A DNA stretch of 64,000 nucleotides from Aquimarina sp. BL5 (GTDB taxonomy: Bacteria > Bacteroidota > Bacteroidia > Flavobacteriales > Flavobacteriaceae), in assembly GCF_003443675.1 (NCBI RefSeq), contig NZ_CP031963.1, positions 4,301,501 through 4,365,500 on the forward strand. Reading direction: 5' to 3'. The position numbers were made by a program, and so were the translations under genes. The notes below the pieces were generated by a model, which had not been told where the DNA came from, did no database searches, and saw only the letters and a program-made list of their open reading frames with translations. Positions 26,701-34,500 of this stretch are shown here, piece by piece; within the stretch, counting starts at the first letter, position 1, and every line of letters starts with the position of its first letter.

Positions 26701-27283
26701 CAGGAATAAGATCAACCAAGTTAAATGTCTTATTTTCATCAGAAAATGTATAGAGTCCTTCCCCTTCTGATCCAATATAAAACCTCCCGTTTTTATCTTC
26801 AAAAAGAGCTTTGACGGCTAGCGTACTAGATGATTTTTTATTGTCTCGAATGAAGTAATTGATAAAGTTACCAGTCTTACGATTATATTTACTTAACCCG
26901 GCTTTTGTTCCAAACCAGAGGGTCTTATTTGTTTTTTCTAAAATTGTCCAAACTGAATTATCCGAAATCGAATTTTCATCGTTAAATTCATTTATGTAAG
27001 AAGTGAAATTATAACCATCAAAGCTGTTAATTCCTCCAAAATTTGCAATCCATAGGTAATCTTGAGAATCTTGATAAATGAAATTTACACTACTTTGATT
27101 AAGACCGTCTTGCTTTCCATAGTGAATGAATTTTTGAGATTTTTTTTGAGACGATATAGTTAAACTTGTAAGAAGTAGCATTACACACCAAATGTATTTT
27201 CTTACATCAATAATACCAAATACATAACTTTTTCCGAAATAAGGTATTTTCATTGTTGATGTTATATCGCTACTATATATCAT
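23708..27283 (-). CDS. Giant two-component sensor kinase with periplasmic propeller domain
   Basis: This 1191-residue membrane kinase has an N-terminal signal/anchor (about 28-45), a long periplasmic region built of repeated Reg_prop strands (DLWIANFGGINSFDGYNFTSY and many LWIGTxGxGLxxxxP repeats) forming beta-propellers, a Y_Y_Y domain (about 745-815), a membrane helix (about 818-840), a coiled coil, a HisKA domain with His888 (GMLAHDLKNPLVTILGYS) and a HATPase domain (NLLSNAIKF, STGLGLTFCK). Unlike Bacteroides hybrid two-component systems it has no receiver or AraC output; about 90 unassigned residues follow the ATPase. Related sensors detect glycans or other envelope signals; the ligand is unknown. 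ATGs at 27283 and 27250 are both possible starts. Confidence 0.92.
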   Translation of the reverse strand: MIYSSDITSTMKIPYFGKSYVFGIIDVRKYIWCVMLLLTSLTISSQKKSQKFIHYGKQDGLNQSSVNFIYQDSQDYLWIANFGGINSFDGYNFTSYINEFNDENSISDNSVWTILEKTNKTLWFGTKAGLSKYNRKTGNFINYFIRDNKKSSSTLAVKALFEDKNGRFYIGSEGEGLYTFSDENKTFNLVDLIPDTAKISAISEDIYNNLWIGTENLGLFKISSDRSDVVHFLQTDSFLSEVIWSLYSDEKGNTWIGTDKDGLVRYDEANRSFIFYKNQSDSLNYKAGDKIKTITKFEDVLWVGSATEGLSYFSYKENRFFNYVKDPYNPNSLFDNDVSSIFPGANGVLYVGFYTKGFDKVVSTPFRTLKHNPKNDNTLSDDNVYCMYLDHQDILWFGTFGGGLNSYNPKTNQFKHYKHNKEDVNTISHDWVRIIYEDSNNTMWIGTWGGGLNKFDKKTGVFKRYLPKPGKTNSLNHNIITALFEDNDGELWIGTYGGGINIYQPKTDDFKSIIHDKNDPNSLSDDHITSFYQDKNGLIWICTYGGGLNAYDKTTNTFERFLPNPEQEYSLNNYKTLHIYDVTNEDFFWVTTLGGGINKFYYKENKFLNYTEKDGLSNNSTMGMLLDTFQNYWISSNNGLSRFDPVKETFINYTTLDGLGSDDYNLEAFAKTDDGTLYFGGKEGVTYFNPKDVGSQSNFPRVAFTNIKIEDSAQATSPKKLEIPYKKRITIEYAALNPDKAANIRYAYQLIGRDEDWNFVGKNRYLEFTNLIPGDYELRIKSTNSDQIWDTQYASVSIYIPAPWYMNWYYRGIAIFVFLLSGYIYYWMKINQAKRRNKLLEEKVEQRTITIHQKNIALKSEKEKTEDAYKQLKKLELFKNEFTGMLAHDLKNPLVTILGYSSEHSSNTDLESINKSGKKMLHLIENMLEVQKFENAEVKLDLEKSNLKSIGVEALKQVKILADEKRIQIHNTIKEEYTVHVDRHIIERVFVNLLSNAIKFSPTDSEIEILGDINENNSDEIIVCIKDYGAGIPVLKLQSIFAKFSQAEARDSGGTRSTGLGLTFCKMAIEAHKGTIWVTSEIDKGSSFYFNLPKLEDKILVENIGETESSNYRSPLYTLKFQEEDLILFHPFTEKINTLTIYETGEWFDIFDHLEETENIKRWKQMMMETLTSFDENAFSYLKELVVKTIV

Positions 27284-27767
27284 ACGATTCCTATATGTAT
27301 ATTCTTTTTTAATGACTCTCTAACTATGCACAGTATAGTTCTTTTTTTTTGAATATAATATATTAACGATAATTCTGCATAAAAAATAATAGAGACCTGT
27401 TTGGTGATAAAACCTTGATTATAAAGTTTAAAATAAGTTATTTTCTCCATTCTAGAAGCGAAATTGGGAGTTTATAAAATCAAATAAAGAAAAAGGATTA
27501 ACGAATCTAATGTATATATCGGTTTTATAAATTAATAATACCTGAAGTTTTATGGCTATTTATCACTAAACATGAGGTGCAGCCGTAATTGATATTTTTC
27601 ATTCGTTAAACAATTGATAATAAATAATTTAGTCAATTATAAATAATATGCACTTTATCCGAAAAAGTGGTTTTTTGACGAAGAAAAGTGTTTGGATATT
27701 TTGTTGGAATTGCCTTTTTAGGGTTTCGAATCTAATTTCGGACCAGAATTATAAACAATATTATTAT
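27284..27767. other. Divergent intergenic region upstream of the propeller kinase and the small secreted protein
   Basis: About 480 bp of AT-rich DNA separates the two divergent transcription units. No gene is evident. A plus frame open from 27648 is an upstream extension of the secreted-protein frame and overlaps a palindrome, so I do not treat it as coding. No clear TAnnTTTG box was found on either strand. Confidence 0.5.
27651..27669. repeat. 19-bp palindromic element, copy 2
   Basis: CACTTTATCCGAAAAAGTG differs from 22413-22431 at one base. It lies 99 bp upstream of the secreted-protein start at 27768 and is followed by a short T-run. No plus-strand gene ends nearby, so it is not a simple terminator. 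Confidence 0.6.
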
Positions 27768-28229
27768 ATGAAGACTATTAAGAAAATTGCAATGATTTTG
27801 TTTTTTGTAAATTTTACCGTTCTACATTCTCAAAATGAGGAAATTTATTTTTCAGAAATAGGAACCTTAGAACAACTTGAAACAAAACAGCAGTATATAC
27901 CTAAAGAAATTATTGTGTCCAAAGAATATACTCTGATGTACGCATTAGCGGAGTATAAATCCATGATTATACGTGCTAAAGAATTAACAGATAAACTGTC
28001 AGAAAATAATAATAGAATTCAAGATGGATCTATTACAAAAACACAAATCAAAAAGCGGAAAAAGGATTGGGTAGAGGCTAAACTTCTAAATTTCAGATTA
28101 GATGATTATACTTCAATGTATAACAAAGTAAATTATCCTATACTAGAATATCTGAGTATTGAAGTTTTAAATGATTATCACGGTTTTTCAGAAATTTTCA
28201 CTAATTCTACTCAATATGCTGGTTTCTAA
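27768..28229 (+). CDS. Small secreted protein of unknown function
   Basis: I place the start at the ATG at 27768, which begins a classical signal peptide (MKTIKKIAMILFFVNF, cleavage after a segment ending LHSQ). The frame is open further upstream, but that part has no signal peptide and runs through a palindrome. The mature protein of about 133 residues is rich in charged helix (LAEYKSMIIRAKELTDKLSE, TQIKKRKKDWVEAKL), suggesting a helical periplasmic or secreted protein. I recognise no family. It precedes two single-receiver genes on the same strand and is divergent from the propeller kinase, so it could belong to the same signalling circuit. Confidence 0.75.
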   Translation: MKTIKKIAMILFFVNFTVLHSQNEEIYFSEIGTLEQLETKQQYIPKEIIVSKEYTLMYALAEYKSMIIRAKELTDKLSENNNRIQDGSITKTQIKKRKKDWVEAKLLNFRLDDYTSMYNKVNYPILEYLSIEVLNDYHGFSEIFTNSTQYAGF

Positions 28230-28290
28230 AAAATAATATCCTAGTCTAGTAAAATACAGCCCTTTTTTTCTCTCTTAAAACCTACATTAA

Positions 28291-28713
28291 ATGAACGATA
28301 TTGTTACCTGCTCATTATTAATTGATGATGATATAGCAACGAATTTCTATAACAAACATATGCTATTGAAGCACAAAGCTTTTAAAAATGTAAAAGTAGT
28401 TCGAGAAGCAAAAAATGCCCTAGAGTATCTAAAGAATTTGAATAATAAACTACATGTAAAACCAGAATTAATTTTTTTAGATATCAATATGCCTTTTATG
28501 AATGGTTGGGATTTTTTGGATGAATTTGCAAATTTAGAAAAAGATGTAATCCAGGATATAAAAATAATAATGCTTTCTACTTCTAATGATCCTAACGATA
28601 TAGAAAAAGCCCTAAAAAATGAATTGATCTATGACTTTATTAATAAACCGTTATCAAATGATGTTATTGATCAAATCATAGAAAAACACTTTTCATACAA
28701 AATTGCGAGGTAA
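28291..28713 (+). CDS. Single-domain response regulator (CheY-like)
   Basis: The 140-residue protein is one receiver domain without output. The acidic pocket is in LLIDDDIAT, the phospho-acceptor Asp is in ELIFLDINMPFMNGWDF, the conserved hydroxyl residue is in IIMLSTS, and the lysine is in FINKPLS, so it should be phosphorylatable. Stand-alone receivers of this type in Bacteroidota often act as phosphate shuttles or sinks for nearby histidine kinases. It is followed after 34 bp by a second, degenerate receiver gene and lies a few hundred bases from a divergent kinase operon that lacks an obvious output regulator. Confidence 0.9.
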   Translation: MNDIVTCSLLIDDDIATNFYNKHMLLKHKAFKNVKVVREAKNALEYLKNLNNKLHVKPELIFLDINMPFMNGWDFLDEFANLEKDVIQDIKIIMLSTSNDPNDIEKALKNELIYDFINKPLSNDVIDQIIEKHFSYKIAR

Positions 28714-28747
28714 ACTTAATTTTAAACTATATATCCCCTAGAAACTT

Positions 28748-29164
28748 ATGAAAAAACTAAAATTTTTACTTGTTGATGATAGCCCATCTACCAACTTTTT
28801 TAATAAAGTAATCATAGAAAAAAATTCTATATCAGAAGAAATACAAATTGCTAAGAATGGAGAAGAGGCTTTGCAAATTTTGAATTCTTTTTATATTCCT
28901 GATCTAATCCTATTGGATATTAATATGCCTATAATGGATGGATGGGAGTTTTTAGAGGGATTTAGTAAGCTACAAAAGCAATATAAGGATGTTATGATCA
29001 TTTTAATGATTGGAGCGGAATTATCCGAAGAAAAGAAAGATCTAATTAGTACTATTCCTAATATAAAAGGAAGTATTGGGAAAATGCTTACTAACAATAT
29101 TGTAATGGATTTAGCTGCTAAGTATCAAGAAAACTCTATAGTTAACAAATGTGAAGTATGTTGA
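28748..29164 (+). CDS. Single-domain receiver with degenerate active site
   Basis: This 138-residue CheY-like protein is clearly related to its upstream neighbour (LLVDDSPSTNFFNKVII; LILLDINMPIMDGWEFL). Acidic pocket, phospho-acceptor Asp and lysine (SIGKML) are present. However, the switch Ser/Thr is replaced (ILMIGAE where the neighbour has IMLSTS), and the proline after the lysine is Met. Receivers that lose the switch hydroxyl often signal without the normal phosphorylation-dependent change. The gene is probably co-transcribed with the canonical receiver 34 bp upstream, which suggests a pair with different roles. No output domain is present. Confidence 0.87.
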   Translation: MKKLKFLLVDDSPSTNFFNKVIIEKNSISEEIQIAKNGEEALQILNSFYIPDLILLDINMPIMDGWEFLEGFSKLQKQYKDVMIILMIGAELSEEKKDLISTIPNIKGSIGKMLTNNIVMDLAAKYQENSIVNKCEVC

Positions 29165-29277
29165 TGTATGATTTGACCAAGTTTGGAACAATTGGAAAGT
29201 ACGTTCGATAGAAGCGAAAGTCTTTAGATGTTAGTTTATAGTATATATATTAAGAGTATGGACATTGTTAAAACAAA

Positions 29278-29305
29278 AAAGGTGACCCTATTATAGGTCA
29301 CCTTT
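29278..29305 (-). terminator. Terminator of isocitrate lyase gene
   Basis: AAAGGTGACC (29278-29287) and GGTCACCTTT (29296-29305) form a perfect 10-bp stem with an 8-nt loop. On the minus strand it is followed by a T-run, 22 bp after the aceA stop codon. It is a classical intrinsic terminator. Confidence 0.85.
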
Positions 29306-29327
29306 CTGCATAACTCAAATGTGAGTC

Positions 29328-30938
29328 TTATTTATCTAAAACCAGTTCTGGTTCTTTGGTACTTGTTTTAATTTCGAATTGATTACTGGTGTTTTTCTCA
29401 CCACCAGCTTTTAAAGCTTTTTCCCCTGCAAAGAAGGTTTTATGATCATCTCCCAGGTCAGAACCTGCCATACGTTGGTGTTTTACACAAGATACACCTT
29501 TTCGTATTTCTTGACGTTGAACAGAATCTACATACGCTAACATTCCCTCGTCACCAAAATAACCTTCTACAAGATCATTCATATGTAATGCGGTAGTGTG
29601 ATATGTTGGTAATGTAATCAGGTGATGAAACACGCCAGCATCACGAGATGCCTCTGCTTGGAACATTCTAATCATTTCATCAGCTCGGTTTGATAATTCG
29701 GTACCATCATATTTAGCATCCATAAGTTTAGAACGGTTATAGGCAGATGTATCTTCACCTTGTTCTACCATAAGATCGAATGCTTGTTGGCGGAAGTTAA
29801 TTGTCCAATTGAAAGATGGAGAATTGTTATATACCAATTTTGCATTAGGCACCTTTTCTTTTACGCGATTTACCATATGTGCAATTTGCTTCACATTTGG
29901 GGTTGGAGTTTCTATCCATAATAAATCTGCACCATTCTCTAAACTTGTAATACAGTCTAATACTACACGATCAATATTAGAGCCTTCTTTAAATTTATAC
30001 AAACCGTTTGGCATTCTAGAAGGGCGAACTAATTTACCATCGCGCTTAAATAATACATCATTTTCATTCACCCCATCTATAAGAACTTCTTCTGCTTCCA
30101 CAAAATCCATATACTGCGATGCTAAGTCGCCTTCCTCTTGAGATACTGGTAGTTTTTGTGTTAAACCAGCACCTTCAGAATCTGTTCTGGCAACAATTAC
30201 ACCTTCTTCTACGCCTAGCTCTAAGAAAGCATATCGAAGCGCATTTAGCTTCGCGATAAAATCTTCATGTGGCACGGTTACTTTACCATCCTGATGACCA
30301 CATTGCTTAGCATCGGATACTTGATTTTCGATCTGAAGAGCACAAGCACCAGCTTCAATCATTTTTTTAGCTAAAAGATATGTAGCTTCTTCGTTACCAA
30401 AACCTGCGTCAATATCAGCAATGATAGGTACAACGTGGGTTTCAAAATTATCGATCTCTGCCTGAACATCTTCTCCAGCATCCAGACGACGAAATAGGTC
30501 ATTCAGTTCTACGGCATCAGCCTGACGTAAAAAGGTATATATTTCTTCAATTAACTTAGGAACTGAAGTTTTTTCGTGCATGGATTGATCTGGTAAAGGC
30601 CCTAACTCAGAGCGTAAAGCAGCTACCATCCAACCGGAAAGGTATAAGTATGTTTTATCGGTTGTGCCTTTATGCTTTTTTACCGCGATCATTTTTTGTT
30701 GGGCAACAAAACCGTGCCAGCAACCTAATGATTGTGTGTAATTTACGCTATTGACATCATATGCGGCCATATCTTTTCGCATGATAGCCGCAGTATATTT
30801 AGCGATATCTAGTCCGGTTTTAAATCTATTTTGTACAGCAATACGTGCAGCATTTTCTGGGCTTATGGTTGCCCAGGTATTTCCGTATTTCGTTTTTAAT
30901 GTACGTACTGTATCAAGTGCCGAATTATAAGTAGTCAT
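29328..30938 (-). CDS. aceA: Isocitrate lyase
   Basis: The 536-residue enzyme splits isocitrate into glyoxylate and succinate, the first step of the glyoxylate shunt used during growth on acetate or fatty acids. The signature loop with catalytic Cys213 is seen as AKQCGHQDGKV (210-220), and metal/substrate residues are in PIIADIDAGFGNEEAT (171-186). The length agrees with the class that carries an insertion relative to the 430-residue enterobacterial form. It has its own terminator and a long upstream region holding a small ORF and a palindrome. No malate synthase gene is next to it in this window. Confidence 0.95.
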   Translation of the reverse strand: MTTYNSALDTVRTLKTKYGNTWATISPENAARIAVQNRFKTGLDIAKYTAAIMRKDMAAYDVNSVNYTQSLGCWHGFVAQQKMIAVKKHKGTTDKTYLYLSGWMVAALRSELGPLPDQSMHEKTSVPKLIEEIYTFLRQADAVELNDLFRRLDAGEDVQAEIDNFETHVVPIIADIDAGFGNEEATYLLAKKMIEAGACALQIENQVSDAKQCGHQDGKVTVPHEDFIAKLNALRYAFLELGVEEGVIVARTDSEGAGLTQKLPVSQEEGDLASQYMDFVEAEEVLIDGVNENDVLFKRDGKLVRPSRMPNGLYKFKEGSNIDRVVLDCITSLENGADLLWIETPTPNVKQIAHMVNRVKEKVPNAKLVYNNSPSFNWTINFRQQAFDLMVEQGEDTSAYNRSKLMDAKYDGTELSNRADEMIRMFQAEASRDAGVFHHLITLPTYHTTALHMNDLVEGYFGDEGMLAYVDSVQRQEIRKGVSCVKHQRMAGSDLGDDHKTFFAGEKALKAGGEKNTSNQFEIKTSTKEPELVLDK

Positions 30939-30976
30939 AATGTAATGTTTTATATTTTATTTTAAGGATAAAGTCT

Positions 30977-31087
30977 TTATTTAGAGTTGTTTGGTTTTTG
31001 TGGGCTGTAGACGTACGAATTGTAGTCAATCGTGTTATTAATAGCCCAATTGGTAACCAGTGTTTTAGTTTTTACTTGAGATTTCAT
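30977..31087 (-). CDS. Possible 36-residue leader peptide or small protein upstream of aceA
   Basis: An ATG at 31087 opens 37 codons ending in TAA, 38 bp before the aceA start codon and on the same strand. The peptide begins MKSQVKTKTLVTNWAINN and ends in YSPQKPNNSK. It is polar, without a signal peptide or membrane helix. The frame uses ordinary codons and is close enough to aceA to be on its transcript. It could be a small protein, a translational leader or chance. I recognise no family. Confidence 0.35.
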   Translation of the reverse strand: MKSQVKTKTLVTNWAINNTIDYNSYVYSPQKPNNSK

Positions 31088-31235
31088 CTTCTTAGATTTT
31101 TGTTTTATTAATAATTCGAATTCCAATTGCTACATAGTAGCATCTACCAGATTCTTCTTTTTTGTAATATGATTTACTAACTGTTATCATAAATTAATTA
31201 CAGGACAATATTATAAAAAAGTTTTTGATAAAAAA

Positions 31236-31249
31236 AGCGAACGTTCGCT
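31236..31249. promoter_or_regulatory. Perfect 14-bp palindrome, candidate operator
   Basis: AGCGAACGTTCGCT is a perfect palindrome in otherwise AT-rich DNA, about 300 bp upstream of aceA. GC-rich palindromes with a CGAACGTTCG core resemble TetR- or LacI-type operators. The regulated gene and the regulator are not identified. Confidence 0.45.
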
Positions 31250-31448
31250 AAAATTAATAAAAAAATAAAAAAGATTGTTTCCGCAAGAAAACGTTTTAAT
31301 CGTTTTAGTCTAAATAGAAAAAAGAATTTTATTTATATAAAACATTAAATATCAATAATTTACATTTGTTTTTTTATGTGTTTTTTATTTTGAAGATATC
31401 TGTTTTTTTTTGATTATTTTTTAATAAATTATTTTAAGAGATGTAAAA

Positions 31449-31476
31449 AATCCTGTAAAAAAGTATTCACAGGATT
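31449..31476 (-). terminator. Terminator of the lipase-CHAT gene
   Basis: AATCCTGT and ACAGGATT form an 8-bp stem; on the minus strand the stem is followed directly by a T-run. It lies about 40 bp after the stop codon of the 1767-residue protein. Confidence 0.75.
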
Positions 31477-31514
31477 AGTTTATTCTAAAAAAATCTAATT
31501 TGTTAAAGATTCAA

Positions 31515-34500
31515 TCACCTATCCCGATGTAACATTTTTCGTATTTCTGTCTGAATTGATTTTAATTGTTTTAGAAGAGTTTCATTCTCCATATAATGCA
31601 ATAAAAAATCAATTTGTCTAATCTCAATATTTATATAACGAGGACTGTATAATAGTTGAAATACGTTTTGATAGGTTTTTATAATATCTATTTTAGGATC
31701 AACCTTGAAATCATTATTCAGTAACATCAAACTATATTGAGTTTCTGTGATACCTATTTGAATCGATACATCAAAATTTACAGTATTCATATTTCGTAAT
31801 TTATCTTGTAATTGTAATAGATAATCTTTTACGTTACTTACTTGCTGAAGCGTTTTAATATTGCTTAATCGATCAATAAGTGTTTTGTTTTTTCTTAGTT
31901 CTAAAATATAACCTAAGAAAATTAAATTGGTAATGGCATCAAGATAATCGCCATCGTCAATATCACCAGAAGCCATTTCAAAAGCTTCCGTATATAATGA
32001 AAAAGCCTTTTCTAAGGATTCTATTTGTTTTTTGGGAGTATCCTTAAAAAGTAAAGAAGCCATTTTAAAAGAATTAGCTACAATGTTTAACCGTTTTGGA
32101 TTACGCCCAAGCAGGCATAATTTTTTTATTTCATTTAAATCGCCTTCGACACTCTCCGAGGTCAGATGATACGATTTTATGGTACAATAGTGCTGAAGCG
32201 CACGAATAGAAAAATTTCCATTGGGTATTAAAAACAACTCTTTAAATTTTGAAAGCGCTATGTTTTCCATTCCCAATTCGTCATAAATCAAAGCTTCTTT
32301 CTCTATAACTACTGCATCCAGTAGATCTGCTTTACGGGCTTTATGGAGATAGTTATCTAGTTTTTCTAATGTTACAGACGTATGATGTTCTTGGTCTCTT
32401 ATGGCTACTAGCAAATTATCCATATCTGTATGAATCTGGTCTGAGATTACGTATTCTAATCCTTCGTGTTGACTACCTTGATTATTATTGAACTTATAAA
32501 ATGGATTTCCATAACATTGATAAGCCCCCCAAGTATTGGTCGTTGAGTGATTCTGATAACAACTCATGCGGGCTTTCTGAACGGATTGACCAAAATTATA
32601 CCCCATAAACATATTGTTGTAAAATGTTTCAGCAAAAGTTTTTGCTGCTGCATCATTAACTGCCCATCCGGAGATTACGATTGCTTTAACACCCATTTCG
32701 ATAAGTTGTGTTCCCACGTCTGCGGCTAAACTATATCTGGATTTATAATACTTGTCATCCTCTGCATTCAACGCTCCAGAGTAGCAACAGTTTATAAATA
32801 CAAACTCTGGGACTGTACTGAGTTGTTTTATCATTCCAGGATCAATAAATAGATTGCCACCTATAGCTATTCCTACTTCTCCTTTTTCTGGATGATAAAC
32901 ACCGTGACCTGCAAAATGGAGCATTTTGTATTCATGATTAAATAATTCTTTTAAAATATCCGAAGCTTCCATACGTATTACCGGGTTGGGTTTATAACTA
33001 TTAAACCTCATGCGATCAACAACCCATTCTGCTTCTATTTTTGCAGCCATAAGGGGTTTTAAGTCATCCCTATTGTATAATGGATCCCCAACGACTAACA
33101 CATTGTTGTTATTTAGTTTTGCGTTTTCGACTTGATAACTATCTTTAGTAATTAACTGTCTAATAAAACCTGCCATTACGGAAGCTGGCATTTTATCGAT
33201 ATAACTATCATGTAATAATTCCCAGGGAATCTGCGCAGCACATTTATCTAGCTTTACTACCATACTATTTTGATCCCTGAATATATTCTTAAAATCATTA
33301 GGAATCAGCATTTCGAAAAGGGTCTTTGATAACTTTTTATTCCATGAAGATTCTAATATATCTTTATCCAGGAGATGCTTTACGAGGCGAATTCCAATTC
33401 CTGTGGTCTTTTTTTCGACTCGAGCTTGATTGTTACTTGTGGATACTTCTAGTCTATTTCCCCCCACACATGCAATATGCAAGTTGGACCATCTGGTATA
33501 TTGATCTTCTTCTATTAAATGACGTCTTTTTGCTCCAGGTACTCGTATGATTTTGGGATTTAGCTTAAACTTAATTCGTTCATCTTGTTTTTGAATTCGA
33601 TTTAAACAAAAATATGCCTGACTAGAGAGTGATTGATAGTAGTTCACGATCTCTACATTTTCAATAGGCCTCAAACCGTGATTGGTTTTTTTGATGTAAT
33701 TATTTGCTTGAGTTACTCCAAGAAGAATTCCTTTGATCGATTGTTCTATCGAAAGTTTACCGTATCCAATACCGATCATTACAAAAGAAAGTCCTTTAGA
33801 ATACTGCTTTGCTCTGGGCAGCGTGTAATTATCTCTCATGAACATGGCATATTTTCTGACGGCAAGATTTACAGTTTTTGCTAAAAGAAAAGAAGTGAGT
33901 TCATCAGGCACACCTAATCCACAAATAACTGCTCCTTTAGGTTTTGTCAGAAGATTAAAAAACACTTCGCTTTCACCAATTTTACCAGGATAATAACCAA
34001 TTCCCATCCTCTGAGAAAGTCTACCTCCCAGATAACTATCCAACGCTTTTTCCGCACTTAAAATCAAGTCCATAAAAAAGTGTCCTACCATAACAGGAAA
34101 TGATGATGCTTTTAAATCTCCGTGTATGACATCTACTCTTAATTCACTAGGTTCGATTTTACGGGTTACTTTTCTGCCTCCAAAGATGGTATTGAATACT
34201 TCATCAGAGTCAAATAGTGGAACTGGGTATTCTTCTCCTTCGGTAATAATTTCTTCACTTCTAAGAGAGGATTCTGTAGTCATTAATGCTGTAGTACTTC
34301 CTGTTTCTAAAATATCTCCAACCCCTTTAAATACCTCTTCTTCATCGGCAAGACTGCCGTGAGTTGCATTAGCATAATAAAGATTTTTACTTCCGATAAG
34401 TGGTTTTGGAATTCCGGTATCCCAGGTTACGCTTCCGTCTCCTCTCGAGGTAGATTTATAGATAAGTTTCTTTTTACTCGAAAAAGTTCTGTTTCCTAAT

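Larger units (their letters stand above)
30939..31514. other. Regulatory-looking region upstream of aceA
   Basis: About 575 bp contain no gene of normal length. Present are a 36-codon ORF (30977-31087), a 14-bp perfect palindrome (31236-31249), several A/T tracts, an ACGTTTT-rich stretch near 31291 and, at the far end, the terminator of the next gene (31449-31476). The spacing suggests that the aceA control region lies here; no confident -7 box was found on the minus strand. Confidence 0.5.

Noticed and set aside
27648..27767. N-terminal extension of the small secreted protein
   Set aside because: It would place 40 residues before a clear signal peptide and runs through the palindrome; the ATG at 27768 is the better start.
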